Below, piece after piece: positions 27,755 to 38,324 of a stretch of DNA of 44,859 nt; position 1 is the stretch's first letter; each line of letters begins with the position of its first letter. The DNA is from Allorhodopirellula solitaria. GTDB lineage: Bacteria > Planctomycetota > Planctomycetia > Pirellulales > Pirellulaceae. The DNA lies in contig NZ_SJPK01000025.1 in assembly GCF_007859855.1 (NCBI RefSeq), forward strand, positions 1-44,859, in the 5' to 3' direction. The notes under the pieces are model-generated. The model saw nothing but the letters and a program-made list of their open reading frames with translations. It did no database searches and was not told where the DNA came from. The position numbers were made by a program, and so were the translations under genes.

Positions 27755-27788
27755 CTACGTCGTTCTGACGTACATTGTAGCGACGTAG
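27755..27788. promoter_or_regulatory. BlaI-type operator dyads
   Basis: The inverted repeat CTACGTCG (27755-27762)/CGACGTAG (27781-27788) encloses TACGTC-GTTCT-GACGTA (27756-27772) and TACATTGTA (27771-27779). TACA/TGTA half sites are characteristic of BlaI/MecI operators. They cover the -10 box, fitting repression by promoter occlusion. Confidence 0.6.
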
Positions 27789-27803
27789 CTGGTTCCCTGT
27801 CAA
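27774..27803 (-). promoter_or_regulatory. Consensus promoter of the blaI-M56 operon
   Basis: On the minus strand: -35 TTGACA (27798-27803), an 18-nt spacer, -10 TACAAT (27774-27779). This is among the best sigma70-type promoters in the window, and it is overlapped by the operator dyads. Confidence 0.75.
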
Positions 27804-27917
27804 GCCTTTTCATGTCATCCAATCCATCCTGAGTGGAAGATGGGATAGTGCAGCACACTTGGCTTGCCGCTGACCAACCCGCCGCAACCCGCGCTGGACC
27901 GGCTTAGACCGGCGAAG

Positions 27918-29465
27918 TCACTCGGCCGCTCGCAGCGTCATGTCGATGAGCGTGCCGTCTTGGGGCTTCGTCGAAACGCCTGCTTTCTCAGTGTTGTCTT
28001 CGCTGGCAGCGGTAAACCGGAAGAGCTTCACGAATGCACCCACGACGAGATAGACTTCGAGCTGCCCTAAGTGTTTTCCAGGGCAGACTCTTGGTCCGTG
28101 GCCGAAGCCAAAGTGCAGCTGGTCTTTGGAACTGGATTTCTGCTGAGTCAATTGCTCCCACCGTTCGGGCGCAAACTCGCTAGCGCGGAATCCTGTTGCA
28201 TCCACCCCCCAAAAGTCCTCGTTTCGATTGGCATGCCAGACATCCAGCAGAATGTGAGTTCCCGCGGGAATCTGCATTCGCCTGCCATCAGCTGTCTCGA
28301 TCCACGTCTGTTTGGTTGCCCTGCGGGGGAGGAAGTAGAGCGACGGTGTCAGGCGAAGTGTCTCCTCCATGACGTAGCCGAAGTATTTTGCCTCTCTGAT
28401 GGCTGCGGGTGTGTAGTCGTCGACACTCTTGAGCTCTGCAAAAACTCGCTCTTGCGCCTCGGTATGTCTCGCGAGGTGAGAAATTGTCCAGGTCGCGTAG
28501 GAGGTGGTTGCTTCCAAGGCACCGGCAAGAAACACCTTGATGTTGCTGCGAAGCTCCTCATCCTGCGCGTCGATCTTGAAGTGACTCCACATTCCCGCTC
28601 CTGAGCCGCGCGCTTCCAGGACGAGATCCGTGAGCTTGTCCAAGGCTGCGAAATCCGCAGCGATCTGTGACTTCTTTCCAAAGCGACCTGCGAGCAATGC
28701 AGTCGGGATGCCGAAACGGTTCGTGACGGTGTCAGTGACGATGTGGTCGATCAGCCGTTCAATCGCCGGTACATACTCCTGGCGAATATCCTCATAGGCA
28801 ATCTCTGCACCGAAGTAGCAGGCGACGAGCAATTCCAACATCAGTGGCTTGATCTCAGCTTCGACGGCCATCTGAACCGAAGAGCAGCCATTCTCCTGCA
28901 AGTGCTGGCGAAAGACCTCCAGCCGATGCCCAACGGTCTTGCTCAGTGTTTGGGCAAATCCTCGAAACACTTCTGGCTGGAAGAGTGCGGTTTTGCCAAA
29001 TGGTGCTGCCGCGGCTTTTCGTTGACGCCTCCAGAACGGACCGTTTGCGAACAGGAGCGTGTCGCTTCCCGTCGCCCTGGCGATACCCGCCGATGGCAGC
29101 GTGTCGCGATCGAACTGCCCGTCCCGATCACCCGTGGCCGTTAAGATCGCTCGAATGACCCCAGGATCCCGCGTGACGAGCACGGGAGGAAAGCCAGGAG
29201 CGTCCATGTAGCGATTGTGCTTCCCAGCTCCTTCGGCGTCGTCGGCATCGTGAAAGTAGGTTTCCAGAATCGCGATCGGACGCTGATAATTCCAGCGGTG
29301 GGGAAAGGGGAACGCTGGCCTCGACCGACTGCCGAACAAGATCGGCACGCGAGTGGGCCTGCAATCACCTTCGAACGGATTGGTCCCCAGCATCTGGCCG
29401 GGGATCCGGCAGAGGCGGCGGAGCCCTGGGACGCGGTCTGCCATGCTCGTTTCAGGGTTGTTCAT
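27918..29465 (-). CDS. Cytochrome P450
   Basis: A 515-residue P450 monooxygenase. The heme-binding loop FGFGHGPRVCPG places the thiolate ligand at C461. The I-helix region AGALEATTSYATW has the A-G-x-E-x-T/S-T pattern, and ETLRL supplies the E-x-x-R pair. No membrane anchor is seen, so it is probably soluble. Start at ATG 29465 has AAAGG about 8 nt upstream; GTG 29483 is an alternative. No ferredoxin or reductase gene is nearby, so its redox partner is elsewhere. Substrate unknown. Confidence 0.92.
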   Translation of the reverse strand: MNNPETSMADRVPGLRRLCRIPGQMLGTNPFEGDCRPTRVPILFGSRSRPAFPFPHRWNYQRPIAILETYFHDADDAEGAGKHNRYMDAPGFPPVLVTRDPGVIRAILTATGDRDGQFDRDTLPSAGIARATGSDTLLFANGPFWRRQRKAAAAPFGKTALFQPEVFRGFAQTLSKTVGHRLEVFRQHLQENGCSSVQMAVEAEIKPLMLELLVACYFGAEIAYEDIRQEYVPAIERLIDHIVTDTVTNRFGIPTALLAGRFGKKSQIAADFAALDKLTDLVLEARGSGAGMWSHFKIDAQDEELRSNIKVFLAGALEATTSYATWTISHLARHTEAQERVFAELKSVDDYTPAAIREAKYFGYVMEETLRLTPSLYFLPRRATKQTWIETADGRRMQIPAGTHILLDVWHANRNEDFWGVDATGFRASEFAPERWEQLTQQKSSSKDQLHFGFGHGPRVCPGKHLGQLEVYLVVGAFVKLFRFTAASEDNTEKAGVSTKPQDGTLIDMTLRAAE

Positions 29466-29597
29466 CTCAGTTGCCTTTCCCACAACGTGGCCAAGGGTGC
29501 CGACCTGACATTACCTTAGCGACATTCTCAACCGGAATGTTGTTGATTGGGGCCACGATCATCTGTGCTTCAGCAAAAGGCGGCGTCCGGATAAGAA

Positions 29598-29921
29598 TTA
29601 TCGGAGAAAGAAGGATGCTTGCTGGAAACGCAACCCAGTTAGTACTTGCTCTACTCGATGCTGAGAGAGCATACCGATCAGATCGCTGAATAGTGCCTTG
29701 GGAACCGTCGATATCTGCGAGACGACAATCACACTCTGCTTCGTCAAACCGCCCTCCCCAACGTTCAGTAGCACGTTTCCCCGTTCTTGAGCACGACACA
29801 GATTGGAACTGAGGGCGCAAACGACCACGGTGTCGATCCGCGAGCGATTGAAGACGTCTTCTTGAACCACCAAATGTGGATGAGCGACGCCGGATACAGA
29901 ATCGCTGCATGTGACTTTCGG
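29598..29921 (-). pseudogene. MazF/PemK-family toxin remnant lacking its N-terminus
   Basis: The frame from 29921 reads S-G-V-A-H-P-H, then LVVQEDVFNRSRIDTVVVCA, SSNL, GNVLL and QVLTGLRFQQASFF, a clear match to the body of MazF/PemK endoribonucleases. The usual first ~25 residues (a G-D-V/I strand at the start) are missing: a TGA at 29922-29924 closes the frame and no ATG is present. A TTG at 29873 could start a 91-residue product, but this would lack an essential part of the fold. No antitoxin gene is seen next to it. Read as a decayed toxin gene. Confidence 0.6.
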
Positions 29922-29995
29922 TCAATCTTTCTACCGTCGTCGCTGGTAGAGTTGCGGTAATCAACGATCCGACGTCCTGATCCACCGCCGTAACC

Positions 29996-30799
29996 CTAAC
30001 TGCAGAGGAACTCCAAGACACATCTCTCGACTATTGCAGGTTGTTCCTTGTGAGCTTCGTGCCCAGCGAGGGGAATATTGGCGAAACTGCAGTGGTCGAT
30101 TCGATTCACCAGATCAACTGCAGCTTGCCTCGAAAACAGATGATCCCTATCTCCGCGTATCACAAGGACATCCGCTCCGGGGAGGTTCTCGATCTTGTCT
30201 GGAAAGCCAGTCGCGGTCGAATCGAGCCACATTTTGACGGCACACTTCACAAGCCTGTCGAAGTCCGGCTCGGGATTCAAACGCCGGTAGGTTTCATAGG
30301 AAGCGGGGAACTTCTCCCGCCAGCTCTTCCCCGTGACCTGCTCAAGAATTCTCCGCACAGGGGCGTCTGGCTCCAGTTCAACGTCGGCGCCGATCGTCAC
30401 CAGTTTCTTGACATTGATCTCATTGGATACCATCAGCCGGTAGCCGACGATGCCGCCATCGCTGAATCCTATGATTGACGTGCAATCCATTTCGAGGTGG
30501 CGAAGTACTGCTAACACGTCTTTTTCTAGACGCTGATAGGTCAGTTCTGCATCACCTAGCGTTGAGCGTCCATGCCCGCGGCTATCAACTCTGATTACCC
30601 GGAATTGGGTTTCCAGTCCGGAGGCTAAGTCCGCGCAGTCATCAGCGCATCCTATTCCGCCATGCAGTACAACCAGTGGAGGCGCCGTGACTTCACCGAG
30701 CACGCTGAACGAAATAGCGGCGCCGCAGACTTCGATCGTGGAGCATTGCTGGCAAGCAGCCCCCGTCGCACTAGGCTCACTCAGATCAGACGTTGTCAT
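29996..30799 (-). CDS. Alpha/beta-fold hydrolase
   Basis: A 267-residue alpha/beta hydrolase. The oxyanion region is VVLHGGIG, the nucleophile elbow GFSDGG (Ser), the acid is in RGDRDHLFS (Asp) and the catalytic His is in LAGHEAH. Start at ATG 30799 with AGGAG 9 nt upstream; the frame's upstream extension to 30856 is unlikely. It lies 129 nt downstream of the doxX-like gene in the same direction and may be co-transcribed with it. Specific substrate unknown. Confidence 0.88.
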   Translation of the reverse strand: MTTSDLSEPSATGAACQQCSTIEVCGAAISFSVLGEVTAPPLVVLHGGIGCADDCADLASGLETQFRVIRVDSRGHGRSTLGDAELTYQRLEKDVLAVLRHLEMDCTSIIGFSDGGIVGYRLMVSNEINVKKLVTIGADVELEPDAPVRRILEQVTGKSWREKFPASYETYRRLNPEPDFDRLVKCAVKMWLDSTATGFPDKIENLPGADVLVIRGDRDHLFSRQAAVDLVNRIDHCSFANIPLAGHEAHKEQPAIVERCVLEFLCS

Positions 30800-30928
30800 C
30801 GGGCTTACTCCTTTATCGTAGTTTTGTCGTGACTCGTGAACGAAACGGCTCGCCACGTTAGCCGGCCCGTACCGGACGGCATTTCAGTGGGGCGTTCTAG
30901 TTCACCCCTAAGTTTGTGATAGCAGATT

Positions 30929-31303
30929 CTATGCTTCTCCTGGGACCAGGACGAATCGGCCATAAGCAACAATCAAGCAGAGGCCAGCGACGACCAGCCA
31001 GTAGATAACAGGGCCAAGTGTTCGGTCTCCTGAATAGAGATGCAGTACCGTGAACAGGACCATTTCTGCGGCAATGCAAACAGCCGCCACCGGAGCCAAG
31101 AAAGCCAGTGGCTGATAGAATGCTGGGGTGAGCAAGGCCAGAGCAAGCACGAGTTCGAAGCCACCCATTGCTATCCACAATGGATTCGGAATCGCGTTCA
31201 AAGTGGGCATGGTTTGGTCGACCGAATTGGTGAATTTCCATACTGCCCCCATCGCGGTGTGCAGGGCCAATAAAATCTGAAGGCCCCAGAGTAGGATATT
31301 CAT
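30929..31303 (-). CDS. DoxX-like small membrane protein
   Basis: A 124-residue protein with four predicted membrane helices (starting NILLWGLQILLALHTAMGA, then IAMGGFELVLALALLTPAF, LAFLAPVAAVCIAAEMVLF, VIYWLVVAGLCLIVAYG), typical of the DoxX-like family. Third gene of the arsR-SRPBCC-doxX operon, 26 nt after the SRPBCC gene, with GAGG upstream. DoxX-like proteins are often paired with ArsR and SRPBCC genes, but no fixed function is known. Confidence 0.8.
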   Translation of the reverse strand: MNILLWGLQILLALHTAMGAVWKFTNSVDQTMPTLNAIPNPLWIAMGGFELVLALALLTPAFYQPLAFLAPVAAVCIAAEMVLFTVLHLYSGDRTLGPVIYWLVVAGLCLIVAYGRFVLVPGEA

Positions 31304-31329
31304 TCTTTCTTTGCCTCGATTCGAGTAGT

Positions 31330-31767
31330 TTATTCGTCGTTTTCTGCTTCGATTGCAAGAACGGAGAGCCGCGATAGCATCTCAGTCCATCCTGCGTCGG
31401 CACCGTAGAATGCCTGTTTGCCGAGTGTTCGTGTGGTATCAAAGCCTGAATGTTGAAAGAAAAGGCGTGTGCCGCTGCCCTCGGGCTTCAGGATGAAACT
31501 CACTTGCGTATTGGATAATTCGCCCGCAGACCAGGTGAAGACGAGACGTTTCGGTGGCTCGCACTGAAGCACTTCACAGTGGACAGTGAGCCCGTCAAAT
31601 CCAACGTCGGGCTTCGCAGGTACGATGAAGGAAAATCGATGCCCAACTCGTGGCTCGAAGTCATTCGGGTACATCCATTCGGCGAGGCCACGACTTTCGG
31701 CAATGGCCGCCCAAACCTGGTCGGGTGACTTCGGAATGAGCAGTTCTTTCTGAATATTGCTGTTCAT
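31330..31767 (-). CDS. SRPBCC / AHSA1-domain protein
   Basis: A 145-residue START-like protein of the AHSA1 (activator of Hsp90 ATPase homologue) group, with the typical start IQKELLIPKSPDQVWAAIAE and the C-terminal W-x-x-M-L-x-x-L helix. These form a cavity for a small hydrophobic ligand. It overlaps the arsR stop codon in ATGA, so translation is coupled. Substrate unknown. Confidence 0.87.
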   Translation of the reverse strand: MNSNIQKELLIPKSPDQVWAAIAESRGLAEWMYPNDFEPRVGHRFSFIVPAKPDVGFDGLTVHCEVLQCEPPKRLVFTWSAGELSNTQVSFILKPEGSGTRLFFQHSGFDTTRTLGKQAFYGADAGWTEMLSRLSVLAIEAENDE

Positions 31768-32096
31768 TTGGTCGTGTCTTTTGCTAGGTGCTCTTCAAGC
31801 CGTTTGAGTCGCTCGTCCCAGAACCGGTCATAGTGCCTGATCCAGTCATGCACGGGCTCAAGTCGCTCGGGAACCAAGCGGTAGCGGCGTTCGCGCCCCA
31901 CACGCTGATCCGCCACCAATCCGGCATCACGCAAGATGCGAAGATGCTGCGAGACAGCGGGCCTGCTCATTTCAAATCGACCAGCAATCCAGTTGACCGG
32001 TTGGGGCCCCTCGATCAACAGATCGAGCATTTGGCGGCGGGCCGGATGGCTAATCGCGACAAATGCATCAGCTACAGTATCGGAACTCAATTTCAT
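31764..32096 (-). CDS. ArsR-family winged-helix regulator
   Basis: A 110-residue ArsR-type repressor. The helix-turn-helix is in MSRPAVSQHLRILRDAGLV, preceded by ISHPARRQMLDLLIEGPQPV. No Cys-rich metal site is present, so it belongs to the non-metal ArsR regulators usually paired with SRPBCC genes. Start ATG 32096 lies about 7 nt after the -10 box, so the transcript is probably leaderless. It heads the operon. Confidence 0.9.
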   Translation of the reverse strand: MKLSSDTVADAFVAISHPARRQMLDLLIEGPQPVNWIAGRFEMSRPAVSQHLRILRDAGLVADQRVGRERRYRLVPERLEPVHDWIRHYDRFWDERLKRLEEHLAKDTTK

Positions 32097-32102
32097 AAAA
32101 TC

Positions 32103-32132
32103 ATGATAGGTAAGGGAGTGCTTACGTGTCAA
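32103..32132 (-). promoter_or_regulatory. Promoter of the arsR operon, leaderless start
   Basis: On the minus strand: -35 TTGACA (32127-32132), 18-nt spacer, -10 TATCAT (32103-32108). The ATG begins 7 nt after the -10 box, so transcription and translation would start at about the same base. Confidence 0.7.
32110..32125. promoter_or_regulatory. Probable ArsR operator
   Basis: A perfect dyad GTAAG-GGAGTG-CTTAC fills the promoter spacer, a natural site for autorepression by the ArsR protein. Confidence 0.55.
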
Positions 32133-32397
32133 GTGCTGCGGGTGATGAGCGTCCGCGTTGATGCTCGGGATTGGTGCGCCCGAAAGATAACGGAGGTAGT
32201 CCTTGGGGCTAACTCGGTATTGGGCGATAACTGCTCCGGTGGTTACCGACGAGGCAGGCAGTGCCCCGGCAAGAAGCGATCCGACCAAGCGGGCGTCATC
32301 TGCCGCGCGCGAAATCGCAAGGAACATCTCGCGGTGATCTTCGGGGCATCAGAAACTATGCCGCCCTGCACGTGGATCTTCCTCTCAGGTCAAGTCG

Positions 32398-34017
32398 CTA
32401 CCTGCTATTCGTCCAGGTGCCAAGGCCTGTCATATCGTAGAATTCCGACGTCGCCGAAAACGCCCGCCCGTCTTCGACATCGAACGTGATCCCTGTCGGC
32501 CCGACCGAATTTTCACCTGGCGGCGTGAAGAGGAAGACGTTGCCGTCGTAAGGCGTTAAGACAAACTTCATCGCCTTGGGTCCGAGCGTCATCACGAGGG
32601 TCCCCGACGAATGGTCGACCGTCATTCGGCCATAGTAGTCGTTGTCGTACGTTCCTGCGTAGGTCGACAGACGTGCCGGTGGAGCTGGATTGTCAACGGG
32701 CATGCTCCAGTCGGTTGGAGTCTGTGATTCATAAATGTCCGCGAAGACGCCCATGTACCCGCTCAGCCAGTCCCGTGAGACCTCGCCATCGACGATCAAG
32801 TCGAGTACCGTGTCCGACGTGGCCTCGGCGAGTCCGACGGGCTGGCCGTTGGTGATCGTCACCACACCGAGACGCTGTCCCGGAATCATGGAAAAGTTGG
32901 TGCCAGTGCCGAGTAGAAATGCTCCTGAGTGAGACCAGTTGGTGTATCCATCGTCACGAACACTGATGCCCATGCCGAGTCCATACAGGTTCGTGTGCGC
33001 GCTCGGCGTGCTCGGTCGCCCCTTGATGCTGTGCGGTGTCTGCATGGCCAGCAGAGCCGCTGGATCGATGATCGGTTGGCCATGGAGCTCACCAGCGGCG
33101 AGTTGCAGACGCAGCCACTGGGCGAGGTCATTCGCGGTCGATAATACGCCGCCGGCGGCCGACTGCGCGTCGGGGTCACGCTGGTGAGTGGTGACAATCC
33201 AGTTGCCTTCGGGATCGCGTTGGTGCGGCACGGCGCGGTTGTCAGCGGCGAGGTAGTCGTCGAACCGCGCCGACGAATGGATCATCCCGGCGGGGGTGAA
33301 TAGCCTATCCTCCATCAGCTCATCCCATGGCTTCCCTGCCGCAACGGATGCAGCCTCGGCTGCCGCGGTCAGTCCAAAGTTGGTGTAGTGATGCTCGGCG
33401 CGGAATGGGAAGAGTGGTTGCAGAGAGAGTCGGTCGAGAATTTGGTGGCGGTCGAAGCCGAGATCTTCGAGCAAGTCCCCTGCGTGGGCGGGCAAGCCGC
33501 TGCGGTGGCTGAAGAGGTCGGCGTAGGTGACATGTTCGGTGACGTAGGCGTCCGACAGCTTGAAGTCGGGCAGGTGTTCGACCACCGGATCATCCCAAGT
33601 GATCATGCCATCACCGACGACACCAGCGACCGCCGTGGCGCTGAGCGCTTTGGACAACGATGCGATCTGGAAGACCGTGTCCGGTCCGACCGGCTCCTCG
33701 CCGCCGAGTTCGCATACGCCGAATCCCGCTGAATACACGACCTCATCATTGAACACGATGGCAACGGCCATGCCGGGCACCCCACTCTCTCGATGCATCG
33801 TCTCGACACGTTCCGGAATGTGCTCGAGGGCCGCGTCGACGTCCTCTCGGCTCACGCTCTGGCGCGGGTCACCGGGCGGACTGGCGGGGGCTTGAGCCGC
33901 CGATGAAGACTCGTCGGCTTGCGCTGCCGAGCAGGTGGCTAAGATCAGGCTGATCGCCACACCAAGCCCCATCCACCGCAGAGCAGTTGTTCGGATTCCC
34001 CCCGCCGAGATTCTCAC
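32398..34017 (-). CDS. Secreted serine hydrolase of the beta-lactamase / class C fold
   Basis: A 539-residue member of the serine beta-lactamase-like superfamily (PF00144 type: class C beta-lactamases, DD-peptidases, esterases). The nucleophile motif S-x-x-K is in IASLSKALSA and the Y-x-N motif in HYTNFG. A signal sequence is present (MGLGVAISLILATCSAAQA). The C-terminal ~120 residues form an added beta domain. Start is GTG, overlapping the DUF1570 stop by 4 nt, with AGGAGG about 5 nt upstream. Substrate is not readable; most such proteins are not antibiotic-resistance enzymes. Confidence 0.87.
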   Translation of the reverse strand: MRISAGGIRTTALRWMGLGVAISLILATCSAAQADESSSAAQAPASPPGDPRQSVSREDVDAALEHIPERVETMHRESGVPGMAVAIVFNDEVVYSAGFGVCELGGEEPVGPDTVFQIASLSKALSATAVAGVVGDGMITWDDPVVEHLPDFKLSDAYVTEHVTYADLFSHRSGLPAHAGDLLEDLGFDRHQILDRLSLQPLFPFRAEHHYTNFGLTAAAEAASVAAGKPWDELMEDRLFTPAGMIHSSARFDDYLAADNRAVPHQRDPEGNWIVTTHQRDPDAQSAAGGVLSTANDLAQWLRLQLAAGELHGQPIIDPAALLAMQTPHSIKGRPSTPSAHTNLYGLGMGISVRDDGYTNWSHSGAFLLGTGTNFSMIPGQRLGVVTITNGQPVGLAEATSDTVLDLIVDGEVSRDWLSGYMGVFADIYESQTPTDWSMPVDNPAPPARLSTYAGTYDNDYYGRMTVDHSSGTLVMTLGPKAMKFVLTPYDGNVFLFTPPGENSVGPTGITFDVEDGRAFSATSEFYDMTGLGTWTNSR

Positions 34018-35549
34018 ATCCCCTCCTCAGCCAAACGCTCCATGTCGGTTCGAAGCGTGCGCATGTAGCGTCGCCATTCCATCTCGAGCTGCGCTCGATC
34101 TCCAAAACACTCGTCAAAGATCGAAAGCAAGTTGTCGCCTCGTTCCTGCAGGATGGCAACGGTCATCTCTCCTTCGTGTTCTTTGATCTCGCCTAGCTTT
34201 TTATAGAACTGCATCAGTTCCATGAAATGCTCGTTGAACAAAAAGTGCGTCAGCGCCCAGGCTTGACCGTAGGCGGGCAGTTGGTTGCCGAGGGCTGTCT
34301 CGATCAAGAAACCGAGATCCGAGACGATGAATTCGAGACTGCCACGCTGTGGGTCTCCTTCGAGCACGCGGTAGTAGCTGATCCGACTCGAATCGACGAC
34401 ACCGACACCGCTCCATTTCGCCAATTTCGCCGACTCGAAATACGACGCCATGCCTTCATGGACCCAGCGGACAAAGGCCGCGTCGCGCGGGAAGACCCCG
34501 GTATTGGCGGCCAAGTGATGGATTGCTTCATGCGACACCGTTGAGACATCTTCGCTTTCGCGGGTAATGTCGATGAGCAGCTCAATCGTCTTGGCAAAGC
34601 GAATCAATTGGCCTGCACCGGGACTGCGATTCCGCTTGGCCGCCTCTCGAGCGGCAACGAGCTGTCGGTCGAGTTCCATCAAGATCTGGAATTGCTCGGA
34701 GGTGCCAGAATCGTAGAACATCGATATGTTCTCTTTGGGCAGGTAGAACCCAGCGGCCTGCCGGAGCGACCCGCCCAATCGGCGTTCCATCTGCAAAAAA
34801 TCTGCTTGGCGACTGAACAGCACAACCTCCAAGGGCTTCGTTGGTGGTCGTAGGAAAACGCCATTGAATGCGAAAGTCAGGAAATAGGATTCATACACTG
34901 TCTCGAGCAATTCCAAACGCATCTCCGCCCGCGTCTTGCCCGTCGTTTCGTCGGTCGTCGAGTTGGCATCGTGCAACAGCAAAAAGTGTTTACTGCGGGT
35001 GGCGACCATGCTCTCTCCGCCAACATAATCGCGAGCGTGTTTTTCGACTGCAGGATCGGAGGCGACCGGCCGATTGATGTACCGCATCAATCCAGCGATT
35101 TTGGCGAGCCGCTCGTGAGTGGAATCAATCTTCCACGCCACGCTCAACAGCGACTTGGATTCCTTGAGCATCCCATTGCGAAGCGCCCATTTTGCCAGCT
35201 CCAAGACTTCTTCGACGTCATCGGAGTTGCGGACTTCCCGCAGACGCTGTCCATAGATCGCTCGCGGCGTAGGAATTTTGATGACATCGATATCGCGGGC
35301 ACTGAAGTGCAGTGATCCGCGGGGATGTCGGTGCGTCGCATTGCCGCCTGCATGATACGTGACGGTCCCCTCGAGCAGGAGATTGAGGTCCGTTCCTGGC
35401 AGTTGATAGACCGTGTAATCGGCGCGAGCCGAACCGCCCATGACCACCAGTAGTAGCAGCAGCAGCGAGCAGCTGGCCCTGCACATGCGGCGACACCAGT
35501 CGGCACTCTCGTTGGATCGCGATTGAGTTATGAAAGAAGATTCTGTCAT
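34014..35549 (-). CDS. DUF1570 secreted putative metallopeptidase
   Basis: A 511-residue planctomycete DUF1570-type protein with an N-terminal signal (CSLLLLLLVVMGGSARA). The zinc-type motif H-E-x-x-H is present as SHEAIHHLAANTG, followed downstream by WVHEGMASYFES, which could give the third ligand and resembles gluzincin proteases. The family is named for a domain of unknown function; proteolysis is inference from the motif. It overlaps the serine hydrolase gene by 4 nt and follows ligA after 99 nt. Confidence 0.8.
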   Translation of the reverse strand: MTESSFITQSRSNESADWCRRMCRASCSLLLLLLVVMGGSARADYTVYQLPGTDLNLLLEGTVTYHAGGNATHRHPRGSLHFSARDIDVIKIPTPRAIYGQRLREVRNSDDVEEVLELAKWALRNGMLKESKSLLSVAWKIDSTHERLAKIAGLMRYINRPVASDPAVEKHARDYVGGESMVATRSKHFLLLHDANSTTDETTGKTRAEMRLELLETVYESYFLTFAFNGVFLRPPTKPLEVVLFSRQADFLQMERRLGGSLRQAAGFYLPKENISMFYDSGTSEQFQILMELDRQLVAAREAAKRNRSPGAGQLIRFAKTIELLIDITRESEDVSTVSHEAIHHLAANTGVFPRDAAFVRWVHEGMASYFESAKLAKWSGVGVVDSSRISYYRVLEGDPQRGSLEFIVSDLGFLIETALGNQLPAYGQAWALTHFLFNEHFMELMQFYKKLGEIKEHEGEMTVAILQERGDNLLSIFDECFGDRAQLEMEWRRYMRTLRTDMERLAEEGM

Positions 35550-35648
35550 CCGTTTGTCGCCCGACTTACCGAGTCATTTGTGTGGGGAGGCGGAACGCAT
35601 CGTTCGCTGTGCAGACCGAAGCGGGAGCCGCTCACAACGGTGGCCGAT

Positions 35649-37745
<2,097 letters not shown>

Positions 37746-38324
37746 CTATTTATGAGGAAATCGATCGTTCGCTGGAAATTTTACCCGCGCCCAGCCAACC
37801 GCGGGGAGCTAATTCGCCACTAGAGGGGAATTTAGGGATAGCAGCAGGGATACCGATGAGAACAGACGATTTCGTTCTCGGTTTCGTTCCCATGGGGCGA
37901 TAAGATGCGATCCTCAGACATATTTATTTTCCTTCCTTCAAGGAGATCTAACCGGAGTCGACCAGGGTGGCATCCGTCACCGACAAGTTTTCTCAAGCGC
38001 TGAATACCCCCTATGACTGCCTGGCGGGACTGATTCGTCCCCGTAATTTTGCGGAATCGTTTTAACCGTCACGGCTCTCATGAATCGCCTGGAATGGACC
38101 GATTGCCCTACTGTAGCGCATGACCGCGGCGGGTGGGGATTCTGTCCTTCACCAGCCCGATTGAGCCGCTTTGGCAGGGGCTGAGTGCTAGGGTTGACCT
38201 GACAACTGGAACTAAACCGGACCGAGCCGCAGAATGAGAGCGTCGCTCACGATTTTGAACTCGTGAACGCCGCCGCAAATCTGCCAACGGTTCGCATAGA
38301 AATGACTCAAGGAGCGATCTTTTA

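Noticed and set aside
29467-30021. 184-codon minus-strand frame overlapping the MazF remnant
   Set aside because: Different frame from the MazF-like sequence; Arg/Ser-rich and without motifs. Its first 40 codons could at most contain the lost toxin N-terminus, which I could not align.
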